Made by a program: the position numbers and the translations under genes
The notes under the pieces: generated by a model
The model's database searches: none
Told to the model about the DNA's origin: nothing
What the model saw: the letters and a program-made list of their open reading frames with translations, nothing else
Part shown: piece by piece, positions 18,918-27,025 of the stretch
How positions within the stretch are numbered: position 1 is the first letter of the stretch
Layout of the letters: each line of letters begins with the position of its first letter
Assembly (NCBI RefSeq): GCF_003284895.1
Contig: NZ_QMDV01000004.1
Location: 2,501-66,500, forward strand
Reading direction: 5' to 3'
DNA: 64,000 nucleotides
Source: Pontibacter arcticus
GTDB taxonomy: Bacteria; Bacteroidota; Bacteroidia; Cytophagales; Hymenobacteraceae

Positions 18918-19448
18918 ATGCAGAAACAAAAATGCGTTTTCCTGGACCGGGATGGTGTGCTTAACCGCGAGCGGGGCGACTATACCTATAAACTCGAAGA
19001 CTTTGAGGTAATGCCCGGCGTGCCCGAAGCGCTGGCATTGTTAAAAGAAAACGGCTATTTATTAATAGTGGTTACAAACCAGGGCGGCATAGCTAAAAAA
19101 TTGTACCGGAAAGCTGATGTTCTGGCTTGCCATGAGGTGTTGCAGCAGGCCTGCGGCGGTATTATCGATGCACTTTATTTTGCACCGAATCATCCGGATT
19201 TTTCAGCATCACTGGCACGCAAGCCGGATAGCCTTATGTTGGAAAAAGCCATTTCGAAGTATAACATAGACCCTTCACTGTCCTGGATGGTAGGTGATGC
19301 CGTACGTGACCTGGAGGCAGCCACAAAAGTAGGCATAAAGTCTGTTTTGGTGAGGGGCGGAAAGACCAGCCACCAGCACGAATTTATGGCAGACGACCTG
19401 TTGGATGCAACCTATCTTATACTTAAAAGCATAAAAAAACCGGCGTAA
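18918..19448 (+). CDS. HAD-IIIA family phosphatase (GmhB/HisB-N-like)
   Basis: 176 residues. HAD motif I FLDRDGVLN (9-17), motif II VTNQGGIA (52-59), motif III with ARKPDS (about 94-99) and motif IV MVGDAVRDLEAA (about 114-125) are all intact. Sequence and length match the heptose-bisphosphate/histidinol-phosphate phosphatase group. The zinc loop of GmhB (C-x-H ... C-x-C) is absent: here it reads FAPNHP ... SLARKP with no Cys. The substrate is therefore uncertain. It is a single gene whose terminator overlaps its stop codon. Confidence 0.85.
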   Translation: MQKQKCVFLDRDGVLNRERGDYTYKLEDFEVMPGVPEALALLKENGYLLIVVTNQGGIAKKLYRKADVLACHEVLQQACGGIIDALYFAPNHPDFSASLARKPDSLMLEKAISKYNIDPSLSWMVGDAVRDLEAATKVGIKSVLVRGGKTSHQHEFMADDLLDATYLILKSIKKPA

Positions 19449-19460
19449 AGCCGGTTTTTT
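19434..19460 (+). terminator. terminator overlapping the HAD gene stop codon
   Basis: AAAAAACCGGC / GCCGGTTTTTT with a GTAAA loop. The TAA stop of the HAD gene lies within the loop. Confidence 0.85.
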
Positions 19461-19487
19461 GCATATATGAGCTTATTGAGCCAAGTA

Positions 19488-19652
19488 TTAGATACGGGCG
19501 GTCTTAGTAGCAGTTTCAGTTTGCGCGTTAGGAGCAAGGTTCTCTTGTGCCTGGCTATCTAGCTTTGCGTAGTTGTACGCTGGGCAGTGAGTTTTGCAAG
19601 AGGATATGCCTACAACTAGACAAACAGCTCCCAAATAAAATACTTTTCTCAT
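19488..19652 (-). CDS. small secreted lipoprotein, 54 residues
   Basis: ATG at 19652, TAA at 19490-19488. It begins MRKVFYLGAVCLVVGISSC, a lysine/arginine start, a hydrophobic core and a lipobox (G-I-S-S-C19). The mature part starts CKTHCPAYNY and is otherwise rich in Ala, Thr and Gln. Small lipoproteins with C-x-x-x-C-P-A-Y after the lipobox are frequent in Bacteroidota. The function is unknown. A good promoter lies 30-60 nt upstream (19682-19711), which supports expression. It is separated from the arginine decarboxylase gene on the same strand by 93 nt. Confidence 0.7.
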   Translation of the reverse strand: MRKVFYLGAVCLVVGISSCKTHCPAYNYAKLDSQAQENLAPNAQTETATKTARI

Positions 19653-19681
19653 GAGGATGTAACAGTTAGGGGATTTTGCAC

Positions 19682-19711
19682 CAAAATTAGTTTAATTACT
19701 GAAAACGCAAA
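19682..19711 (-). promoter_or_regulatory. promoter of the small lipoprotein gene
   Basis: On the minus strand TTTG (19711-19708), an 18-bp spacer and TAATTTTG (19689-19682) match the Bacteroidota consensus, with a slightly short spacer. Confidence 0.6.
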
Positions 19712-19745
19712 ACTTCCTGCAGTTAAAATCTTAACATTCATTGAA

Positions 19746-21140
19746 TTATACCTCATAACCTAGAATTCTCAACATTGACTCGCTTGTCTGCTCCGGGGCA
19801 AACTGTCTGGATATGATGTTGCCATCCTCATCCTTGTCTACAAGTATATGTTGCGGTGCCGGTATCAAGCAATGTTTTATGCCACCATAACCACTCAACG
19901 ACTCCTGGTAAGCACCTGTATGGAAGAAACCGATGTACAAAGGTTCGTCTTTCGGGTACTTCGGTAAAAACACCTGGAACGAGTGCATTTCGGAGTTATA
20001 GTAGTCCTGGCTGTCGCAGGTCATTCCGCCTAATTGCGTTTTACGGTATTCCTTATCCCAATGGTTTACGGCAAGCAGCGGCCAGCGCTGGTTCAGGGCC
20101 CAGGCATCCGGTAAATTCGTGATGAATGAACCATCGATCATATACCATAACTCCTTGTCGTTCTGTAACTTCTCGTCTAAAATAGAGTAAATGGTGGCAC
20201 CACTTTCACCTACTGTAAATATTCCGAATTCAGTGAAAATATTTGGTTCCGGTACGCCTTCCTCGGTACAAATGCGCTTAATAGTACGCAAAATCTCCTC
20301 AGTCATGTACTGGTAATCATACTCTGTCTGGATGGACGTCTTGATCGGGAAGCCGCCGCCAATATCAATAGTATCCAGTTCCGGGCATACTTTCTTAACC
20401 TCGCAATACTTATGTACAAAGCGGCTCAGCTCAGACCAGTAATACGAAGTATCCTTAATACCTGTATTGATAAAGTAATGCAGCATCTTCAGTTCAAACT
20501 TCGGATCATCCTTTATCTGTTTTTCATACAGGTCGATCACATCGTTGTAGCGCACACCCAGGCGCGAAGTATAAAACTCAAATTTCGGCTCTTCGTCGGA
20601 AGCTAACCGGATACCAACTTTGGCCTTTACCTTGATGTGCTCCTTGTAATAATCTATTTCGCCCAAGTGGTCTAAGATGGGCGTACAGTTCTTAAAACCA
20701 TCGTTTATGAGTTCAGAAATCCACTCGCGGTAGCGTTCGCGTTTGTAACCATTACAAACAATGTAAGTATCTTTGGAAATCTTGCCTTTTTTGTAGAGTG
20801 CCTTGATGATCTGGATATCGTAACCCGAAGAAGTTTCGAGGTGGATATCGTTTTTAAGAGCCTCTTCCAGCACAAAAGAAAAGTGGCTCGATTTGGTGCA
20901 GTAGCAATAGGTATACGTACCATTATAATCTACCTTTTTCATGCCCTCGTTAAAAAGCTGTTTTGCCTTTTGTATCTGCGAGCTGATCTTGGGAAGGTAA
21001 GTTAACTTAAGTGGGGTGCCGTATTCTTTGATTATTTCCATTAGCGGAATGCCATTGAAAAATAATTCGTTATTTACCACCTTAAATTCGTCTGTAGGAA
21101 AGTCGAATGTTTGGTGGATGAGGTCAGTGTATTTATCCAT
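19746..21140 (-). CDS. arginine decarboxylase (short Bacteroidota form)
   Basis: 464 residues, a fold type III PLP decarboxylase. Landmarks are the PLP-lysine segment YTYCYCTKSSH (about 76-86), HLETSSGYDIQII, the IDIGGGFPI phosphate-binding glycine loop (about 249-257) and EFGIFTVGESGATIYSI. The C-terminal GFFHTGAYQESLSGYGG carries the active-site region. This is the form annotated as arginine decarboxylase in Bacteroidota, shorter than SpeA (about 630). It makes agmatine, feeding polyamine synthesis. A diaminopimelate- or carboxynorspermidine-decarboxylase-like activity is the main alternative. It is divergent from an arginase, so two fates of arginine are encoded side by side. Confidence 0.82.
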   Translation of the reverse strand: MDKYTDLIHQTFDFPTDEFKVVNNELFFNGIPLMEIIKEYGTPLKLTYLPKISSQIQKAKQLFNEGMKKVDYNGTYTYCYCTKSSHFSFVLEEALKNDIHLETSSGYDIQIIKALYKKGKISKDTYIVCNGYKRERYREWISELINDGFKNCTPILDHLGEIDYYKEHIKVKAKVGIRLASDEEPKFEFYTSRLGVRYNDVIDLYEKQIKDDPKFELKMLHYFINTGIKDTSYYWSELSRFVHKYCEVKKVCPELDTIDIGGGFPIKTSIQTEYDYQYMTEEILRTIKRICTEEGVPEPNIFTEFGIFTVGESGATIYSILDEKLQNDKELWYMIDGSFITNLPDAWALNQRWPLLAVNHWDKEYRKTQLGGMTCDSQDYYNSEMHSFQVFLPKYPKDEPLYIGFFHTGAYQESLSGYGGIKHCLIPAPQHILVDKDEDGNIISRQFAPEQTSESMLRILGYEV

Positions 21141-21217
21141 TCGGGTGTTTTGGAATTAAGAAAACATGCAATATTGTTTGATATTTACCACCTTTGCAAA
21201 AACTTTGTTCAAATTAT

Positions 21218-22189
21218 ATGAAAAAAGTAAAACTGATAGAAGTTCGTTCTGAGTTGGGGGCCGGCACACGTGGCGCAAGTATGGGCATTGATGCCCTGCG
21301 GGTAGCGTGCTGGGACAAAGGTTGCGATTATTTTAACCGTTTCAACTCAGTTTCTGTTCCGGACCTCAATTATACTTTATTTGACCAGGACCTCTTCCCG
21401 ACAGCTCACCGCATCGATAGTATACTTACCGTTCAGAAAAATATCAGCAAAGCGGTAGAACAGACCATCGAGATGGATATGTTTCCGTTGGTGCTTTCCG
21501 GCGACCACTCCAATGCACACGGTACCATAGCCGGTATAAAAGCCAGGTACCCGGATAAAACGCTTGGTGTTATCTGGATTGATGCGCACGCCGATATTCA
21601 TTCGCCTTATACTTCGCCATCCGGTAACGTACATGGGATGCCTCTGGCCATGGCCCTGAACCTGGATAACTTAGAGAGGCAGATAAATGAACCTGAACAG
21701 GAAACCGTTTTCTTCTGGAACTCCCTTAAAAAACTTGGTTACAACGGCCCGAAACTGAAGCCCGAACACTTGGTTTATATTGTAGTGCGCGATACCGAAG
21801 AACCGGAAGATTACTTAATTGAGAAACACGGCATCCGGAATATTACTTACGCTGAGTTTACGGAAAAAGGAGCTGAAGCTGTAGCGAAGGAAACACTGGA
21901 GCGCCTCAAGGATTGCGATATATTATATGTGTCGTTTGATGTGGACAGCCTGGATTCCAAGTTCTCGAAAGGCACTGGAACGCCCGTGGAAATAGGCCTG
22001 ACCGTAGAAGAAGCCAAAGAGCTGAATTACCACTTGTTGCAGGACCCGCGCGTTGTATGCTACGAAATGACAGAGATCAACCCGACGCTCGATACGGAAA
22101 ACACGATGGCCGAAAACGCTTTCGAAATACTGGAAACCGCTACCGACGCCATTTTACACAGAGAGTTTAATAGTACCACCATACATTAA
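21218..22189 (+). CDS. arginase/agmatinase family ureohydrolase
   Basis: 323 residues from the start at 21218 (MKKVKLIEVRSELGAGTRG); an ATG 24 nt upstream lies too close to the likely promoter region. Binuclear manganese ligands are intact: SGDHSNAHG, WIDAHADIHSP and SFDVDSLD. These fit the ureohydrolase family. The N-terminal GAGTRGASMGIDALR resembles the arginase substrate loop. It hydrolyses arginine to ornithine and urea (or agmatine to putrescine, since the divergent neighbour makes agmatine). argS starts 1 nt after its stop, an operon-like spacing. Confidence 0.88.
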   Translation: MKKVKLIEVRSELGAGTRGASMGIDALRVACWDKGCDYFNRFNSVSVPDLNYTLFDQDLFPTAHRIDSILTVQKNISKAVEQTIEMDMFPLVLSGDHSNAHGTIAGIKARYPDKTLGVIWIDAHADIHSPYTSPSGNVHGMPLAMALNLDNLERQINEPEQETVFFWNSLKKLGYNGPKLKPEHLVYIVVRDTEEPEDYLIEKHGIRNITYAEFTEKGAEAVAKETLERLKDCDILYVSFDVDSLDSKFSKGTGTPVEIGLTVEEAKELNYHLLQDPRVVCYEMTEINPTLDTENTMAENAFEILETATDAILHREFNSTTIH

Positions 22190-22190
22190 A

Positions 22191-23981
22191 ATGCACCTAC
22201 AACAAACCATCAGCCAGCGGATAAGCGAGGCGTTAACAGCTGTATATAACATTACGGTAGATGCCGGCCAGCTTGCGTTGCAACCCACCCGCAAAGAATT
22301 TAAAGGTTCTTTTACGTTCGTAACATTTCCGTATACCAAACAGGCCGGTAAAGGCCCCGAGCAGATCGGTCAGGAACTGGGCGATTATTTGAAAGCCAAT
22401 GCCCCGGAGGTGAATGACTACAACGTAGTGAAAGGATTCCTGAACCTGGTGATAGAAGAAGAAGTATGGTTGAACCTATTGCGCGAGATCATGCAGAACC
22501 CCGACCACGGGCAGGCAACGCCATCAGGCCATAATGTGCTGGTCGAATATTCATCGCCGAACACAAACAAGCCACTGCACCTGGGCCACCTGCGCAATAA
22601 TTTTCTGGGCTATTCTGTAGCCGAGATCATGAAAGCCAACGGCCATAACGTAACCAAAGCCAACCTGGTAAACGACCGCGGCATCCATATCTGCAAATCG
22701 ATGCTGGCGTACCAGAAAATGGGCAACAACGAAACACCGCAAAGCAGCGGCATCAAAGGCGACCACCTGGCGGGTAAATACTACGTGTTGTTCGATCGGG
22801 CTTATAAAGAAGAGATAGACGAGCTGGTAGCGCAGGGCATGGACAAAGAGGAAGCTAAGAAAAAAGCGCCGCTTATACTGGAAGCCCAAACAATGCTGAA
22901 AAAGTGGGAGGAAGGCGATACCGAAACCGTAGACCTGTGGCGCAAAATGAATGGCTGGGTATACGAAGGCTTCGACGAAACGTATCGCAACATTGGCGTT
23001 GATTTTGATAAATTTTACTACGAATCAGAAACCTATACGTTAGGGAAAGAGCGCGTAGAAGAAGGTCTGGAGAAGGGCGTTTTCACGAAGCGGCCGGATG
23101 GCTCTGTTTGGGTTGATCTGACGGAAGATGGCCTGGATGAAAAACTGCTGCTTCGCGCTGACGGCACATCGGTATACATTACCCAGGACCTGGGCACGGC
23201 CGAACTGAAGTATGAAGACTTCCAGTATAACGAGTCTATTTACGTGGTAGCCGATGAGCAGAATTACCATTTCCAGGTACTGAAGGCGGTGCTCAAAAAA
23301 CTGGGCAAACCTTATGCCGAGGGCATCAATCACCTTTCTTACGGCATGGTGGATCTGCCATCGGGCAAAATGAAATCGAGAGAAGGCACTGTTGTGGATG
23401 CCGATGAGCTGGTGCAGGAAATGATTGATACGGCGCGCCAGCAAACCGAAGAACTGGGCAAGATAGAAGGCTTTACTGCAGAGCAGGCACAGCAATTATA
23501 CTATACGTTGGCGATGGGTGCGCTTAAATATTTCCTGCTGAAAGTGGATCCTAAAAAGCGCATGCTCTTTAACCCACAGGAGTCTATTGATTTCCGGGGG
23601 AATACAGGGCCGTTTATCCAGTATACGCACGCACGTATCTCGGCTATACTTCGCAAGGCAACCGAAATGGGTATTCCGGTGGAGGCAACTTCCTTCGGAG
23701 ATTTCAAAAACCTGCACGAAACCGAACAGGAAGTGATCACGCTGCTCGTAAATTATCCGGCTGTAGTAAAAGAAGCAGGCAAACTATATGCGCCTTCCAT
23801 AATGGCAAGTTATGCATATGAGCTGGCAAAGGCTTACAATCGCTTTTACCAGGAAATCTCCATCTTCAACGAAACCGACGAGCAGGCCCGCAATTTCAGG
23901 ATTGCCCTGTCGGCTATGGTAGCCCGCTTTATACGCCAGAGCATGGGTCTGTTAGGTATCCAGGTACCGGAAAGAATGTAA
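22191..23981 (+). CDS. argS: arginyl-tRNA synthetase
   Basis: 596 residues, normal for class I ArgRS. The N-terminal Add-1 domain is followed by the HIGH-type motif NKPLHLGHLRN (about 125-135) and the KMSKS-equivalent GKMKSREGT (about 391-399). The C-terminal anticodon-binding helical domain ends ALSAMVARFIRQSMGLLGIQVPERM, typical of ArgRS. It charges tRNA-Arg. It directly follows the ureohydrolase gene (1-nt gap), so synthesis of Arg-tRNA and breakdown of arginine may be on one mRNA. A hairpin terminator follows. Confidence 0.97.
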   Translation: MHLQQTISQRISEALTAVYNITVDAGQLALQPTRKEFKGSFTFVTFPYTKQAGKGPEQIGQELGDYLKANAPEVNDYNVVKGFLNLVIEEEVWLNLLREIMQNPDHGQATPSGHNVLVEYSSPNTNKPLHLGHLRNNFLGYSVAEIMKANGHNVTKANLVNDRGIHICKSMLAYQKMGNNETPQSSGIKGDHLAGKYYVLFDRAYKEEIDELVAQGMDKEEAKKKAPLILEAQTMLKKWEEGDTETVDLWRKMNGWVYEGFDETYRNIGVDFDKFYYESETYTLGKERVEEGLEKGVFTKRPDGSVWVDLTEDGLDEKLLLRADGTSVYITQDLGTAELKYEDFQYNESIYVVADEQNYHFQVLKAVLKKLGKPYAEGINHLSYGMVDLPSGKMKSREGTVVDADELVQEMIDTARQQTEELGKIEGFTAEQAQQLYYTLAMGALKYFLLKVDPKKRMLFNPQESIDFRGNTGPFIQYTHARISAILRKATEMGIPVEATSFGDFKNLHETEQEVITLLVNYPAVVKEAGKLYAPSIMASYAYELAKAYNRFYQEISIFNETDEQARNFRIALSAMVARFIRQSMGLLGIQVPERM

Positions 23982-23989
23982 ATGAACTG

Positions 23990-24044
23990 TTCACAGCCCT
24001 GCGATTATATTTTTAAAGTATAACCGCAGGGCCGTGAATTTCTT
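23990..24044 (+). terminator. terminator after argS
   Basis: TTCACAGCCCTGCG pairs with CGCAGGGCCGTGAA (one mismatch, loop about 20 nt), followed by TTTCTTT. Confidence 0.6.
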
Positions 24045-24074
24045 TCAGTTGCTATCTGTTTAGCAAAAAAGCAA

Positions 24075-24109
24075 TTTATAAAGCAGTTCATCAATTATAC
24101 CTATCTTTG
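24075..24109 (+). promoter_or_regulatory. promoter of the glutathione peroxidase gene
   Basis: TATCTTTG (24102-24109) is a perfect TAnnTTTG element. A -33-like TTTA (24075-24078) lies 23 bp upstream. The ATG follows within 5 bp, so the mRNA would be nearly leaderless. Confidence 0.5.
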
Positions 24110-24113
24110 CACC

Positions 24114-24716
24114 ATGACGAAGACATCTACTTTCCTTTCACAAACGTTAATCCTGATGGCACTTGTGCTGAGCGGTACATTTGTATTGCCTGCTGCAGGG
24201 CTTAAAACGAAAAAAACTATGGAAACAGACGTACAGGCAACTACAGCAACTTCTGGCTTTTACAGCTTTAAAATGAAGACGCTGGATAACAAGACAATTG
24301 ATTTTTCGAAGTATAAAGGCAAGAAAGTGCTGCTGGTAAATACGGCTTCGGAATGTGGCTACACGCCGCAGTACGCCGAGTTACAAAAGCTCCACGAAAC
24401 GCATGGCAAAGATGTGTTTATACTTGGCTTCCCGGCTAACAATTTTGGCGAACAGGAGTCCGGCACAGACGAGCAGATTGCCAGCTTCTGCCAGAAAAAC
24501 TTTGGCGTAACGTTCCAGATGTTCTCTAAAGTTTCTGTGATAGGCGCTGATCGTACGCCACTTTATACCTGGCTCGAAAAGAATGCGCCAAACCACGACA
24601 AACCAAGCTGGAATTTCTGCAAATACCTGGTTGATGAAAAAGGTAAAGTAGTCGGTTTTTATCCTTCCAAAGTAAAGCCAATGAGCGAAGAATTGCTGGC
24701 GGCCATTAAGAAATAA
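24114..24716 (+). CDS. glutathione peroxidase-family thiol peroxidase, exported
   Basis: 200 residues. Residues 1-26 look like a signal sequence or membrane anchor (QTLILMALVLSGTFVLPAAG). The peroxidase domain follows from about 45: NTASECGYTPQY carries the peroxidatic Cys, GFPANNFGEQE replaces the usual GFPCNQFG, and WNFCKYLVD supplies the Trp and Asn of the active site. The resolving Cys of the FPCNQFG loop is Ala here. A further Cys lies in ASFCQKNF and may act as the resolving residue of thioredoxin-dependent Cys-GPx enzymes. It probably reduces hydroperoxides outside the cytoplasm. Confidence 0.9.
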   Translation: MTKTSTFLSQTLILMALVLSGTFVLPAAGLKTKKTMETDVQATTATSGFYSFKMKTLDNKTIDFSKYKGKKVLLVNTASECGYTPQYAELQKLHETHGKDVFILGFPANNFGEQESGTDEQIASFCQKNFGVTFQMFSKVSVIGADRTPLYTWLEKNAPNHDKPSWNFCKYLVDEKGKVVGFYPSKVKPMSEELLAAIKK

Positions 24717-24761
24717 AAAGTATAACTTCGCTGATTTATAGCATCTTATAAGTATAAAAAA

Positions 24762-25700
24762 TTGAGTCATACACCTCAATCAACTATTCCTCAAAATCTA
24801 GGTCTGATCAAGGCCTGGATTTCGGCTTTTAGGCCCCGCACTTTACCGCTGGCTTTAGCCTGTATCAGTATGGGCGGCTTTATGGCGGCGGCTAACAATA
24901 CATTTAATGGTACGGTAGTAGGTTTATGCGTGCTCACTACGCTTTTTCTGCAGATACTATCTAACCTTGCCAACGATTACGGCGACTCAAAACACGGAGC
25001 AGACAGCGTGCACCGCGAGGGCCCGAAAAGAGCTGTGCAGGCAGGTTACATCCAGGCCGATCATATGAAAAAGGGTATGCTCGTTTTTAGTATCCTTTCG
25101 CTTTTATCGGGGTTGGTTTTGCTGTGGGTTGCTTTTGGTACGGAAGGCATGTTGCTAGCCTTGCTGTTTCTGGGTTTAGGGCTGGCCTCCATTTGGGCTG
25201 CTATCAATTACACAGCCGGCGATAAACCGTATGGCTACGCGGGTTTAGGCGATATTTTCGTCTTTGTGTTTTTTGGTTTGATTGGGGTGTTAGGCACTTA
25301 CTTTCTGCAGACACAGGAGTTTAATTACCTGGTTATACTTCCGGCGCTTGTTTGCGGCTTTTTCTCAACGGCTGTGCTAAACGTGAACAACATCCGCGAT
25401 ATAAATTCCGATAAACTGGCCGGTAAAAATTCAATACCGGTGCGTATAGGGCCCAAAGCAGCGCGCGTATACCATCTGATACTTTTAAGCGGCGGCGTGC
25501 TGAGTGCTATACTTTACGTTACACTGAATTTTTATAGCTGGTGGCAATGGCTGTTTATACTTGCGGTTCCGTTACTTCTTATAAACGGTGTTAACGTATG
25601 GCGAAAGCAAACCTCCCAGGAGCTTGATCCATACTTAAAGCAAATGGCAATCAGTACATTGCTGTTTGTGCTGCTTTTCGGAATCGGGCAGGTAGTCTAA
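24762..25700 (+). CDS. menA: 1,4-dihydroxy-2-naphthoate polyprenyltransferase
   Basis: 312 residues with a TTG start at 24762; the first internal Met is at residue 37, inside the first membrane segment, so the TTG start is favoured. The UbiA-type prenyl-diphosphate motif LANDYGDSKHGAD (N-D-x-x-D, about 68-80) and the second motif NNIRDINSDKLAGKNS (about 207-222) are intact, with about eight membrane segments. It attaches the polyprenyl tail to DHNA in menaquinone synthesis, the quinone used by the Complex I encoded further along. A bidirectional terminator follows. Confidence 0.93.
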   Translation: MSHTPQSTIPQNLGLIKAWISAFRPRTLPLALACISMGGFMAAANNTFNGTVVGLCVLTTLFLQILSNLANDYGDSKHGADSVHREGPKRAVQAGYIQADHMKKGMLVFSILSLLSGLVLLWVAFGTEGMLLALLFLGLGLASIWAAINYTAGDKPYGYAGLGDIFVFVFFGLIGVLGTYFLQTQEFNYLVILPALVCGFFSTAVLNVNNIRDINSDKLAGKNSIPVRIGPKAARVYHLILLSGGVLSAILYVTLNFYSWWQWLFILAVPLLLINGVNVWRKQTSQELDPYLKQMAISTLLFVLLFGIGQVV

Positions 25701-25722
25701 TCCATATCAATCTACAGTATAA

Positions 25723-25763
25723 AATAAAAGCAGCAGGAGCTTTACGCTCCTGCTGCTTTTATT
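25723..25763. terminator. bidirectional terminator after menA
   Basis: An 18-bp stem (AATAAAAGCAGCAGGAGC / GCTCCTGCTGCTTTTATT) with loop TTTAC lies between the convergent menA and GDPD genes. Confidence 0.9.
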
Positions 25764-25784
25764 TTGGCAATAACATTTAAATAA

Positions 25785-26888
25785 CTATTTAAGCGCTGCC
25801 TTTGCTGTGGCCGGATAATCTGTGAAAACGCCATCCAGGCCCAGCTTGTAAAAATTTTTATATTCTGCCTTCGGGTCGTTTTGATAATCTTTCAGCAGGT
25901 AACGGGCTTCATCCCTGAAAGTAAAGGCATGAACTAGTAAGCCTTTATCATGCGCGCGTTCTATCAGGTTAGTAGCTGGCAGCTTCTGCATTGTTTTGCC
26001 GTTATAAGGCTGTATGTACGGTTTCCAGGGGCCAATGCCGTTTGCATAGGTTTTTATAAACGCCAGTCCTTCTTCTGTAACCAGATCATTATAGGTTCTG
26101 CTATCGCCTGCTACCACAAAATCGTAGGGCTGTGCAGATGGCGCTTCCATAATCATTTTTCCAGACTCATCCACACCGCCTGCATCGAGCAGTTGTACCA
26201 ACTTTACACTCGATCTGGCACGGATATAACGGAGATTTGAAACCTCAAAAGACTGTATAAAAACCGGTGCGCTTTCATTGTTCCAGCCTGCTTTATCGAG
26301 TGCAGCCAGTAGCTTGGCAGTGATGGGCAAGTTCAGGTTTTCGTGAAAAGTGGGGTGCTTTGTTTCTGGATAAATGCCAATGGTACGGCCTTTTTGTTTG
26401 CAGGCTTTTTTAGCGAGTGCAATTACCTCCTCAAAAGTCGGAATTTTATAAAGGCCGTTAAATTGTTGCGGACGGTCAGCCATAGGCTGGACAGCACGCA
26501 GTTTTTTTATTTCAGCCAATGTAAAGTCACTTGCAAACCAATCATCGTAGGTAACGCCATCAATAACTTTTGTTGTTCTCCTGGAAGCAAACTCAGGCAG
26601 TGATGCTACATTCGTTGTGCCCAATAGCATGGGTTCATGGCGGCAGATCAGGACTCCGTCTTTTGTCATCACCAGGTCCGATTCTATGTAGTCAGCGCCT
26701 TGTTCTATAGCCAACGTATAAGCTTCCAGGGTATGATCCGGGCGCATGCCCGATGAGCCCCGGTGCCCGATTATGAGCGGAGCCTTCCCGTTCAGGGTTT
26801 TAGAAGGTAATTGTATCACGCCATCTTCCTCTTTACAGGATGTAAACGTTAAAAGCGCGCAGGCTGCTAACAAGAATAAGTTTTTCAT
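25785..26888 (-). CDS. glycerophosphodiester phosphodiesterase, lipoprotein
   Basis: 367 residues from the start at 26888 (MKNLFLLAACALLTFTSC), which gives a proper lipoprotein signal with lipobox F-T-S-C18; an ATG 24 nt upstream would spoil it. The GDPD domain begins LIIGHRGSSGMRPDHTLEAY (HRG with catalytic His) and continues with DYIESDLVMTKDGVLICRHEP (E-x-D metal ligands and second His). It matches GlpQ-type periplasmic enzymes that release glycerol-3-phosphate from glycerophosphodiesters. It is predicted to be anchored in an outer or inner membrane leaflet. Monocistronic, between two terminators. Confidence 0.92.
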   Translation of the reverse strand: MKNLFLLAACALLTFTSCKEEDGVIQLPSKTLNGKAPLIIGHRGSSGMRPDHTLEAYTLAIEQGADYIESDLVMTKDGVLICRHEPMLLGTTNVASLPEFASRRTTKVIDGVTYDDWFASDFTLAEIKKLRAVQPMADRPQQFNGLYKIPTFEEVIALAKKACKQKGRTIGIYPETKHPTFHENLNLPITAKLLAALDKAGWNNESAPVFIQSFEVSNLRYIRARSSVKLVQLLDAGGVDESGKMIMEAPSAQPYDFVVAGDSRTYNDLVTEEGLAFIKTYANGIGPWKPYIQPYNGKTMQKLPATNLIERAHDKGLLVHAFTFRDEARYLLKDYQNDPKAEYKNFYKLGLDGVFTDYPATAKAALK

Positions 26889-26991
26889 AGTGGTTGAGAT
26901 TAGTGTGCCCAAAAGTGCGCATCTACTATCAACCTGAAGTTAAACCAGCGTTATAAGTTTGTTATGAATTGATGCAGGAAGTATAACTAAC

Positions 26992-27023
26992 AAAAAGAGC
27001 CGCTAAGTGTAGCGGCTCTTTTT
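26992..27023. terminator. terminator after the DEAD-box helicase
   Basis: AAAAAGAGCCGCT / AGCGGCTCTTTTT, a 13-bp stem with a 6-nt loop and T runs on both strands. It lies 2 bp from the helicase stop. Confidence 0.9.
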
Positions 27024-27025
27024 GT

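Noticed and set aside
23982-24023. 13-codon ORF starting at 23982 after argS
   Set aside because: It overlaps the argS terminator hairpin and has no promoter or runs of one codon; it is not a credible leader for the peroxidase gene.
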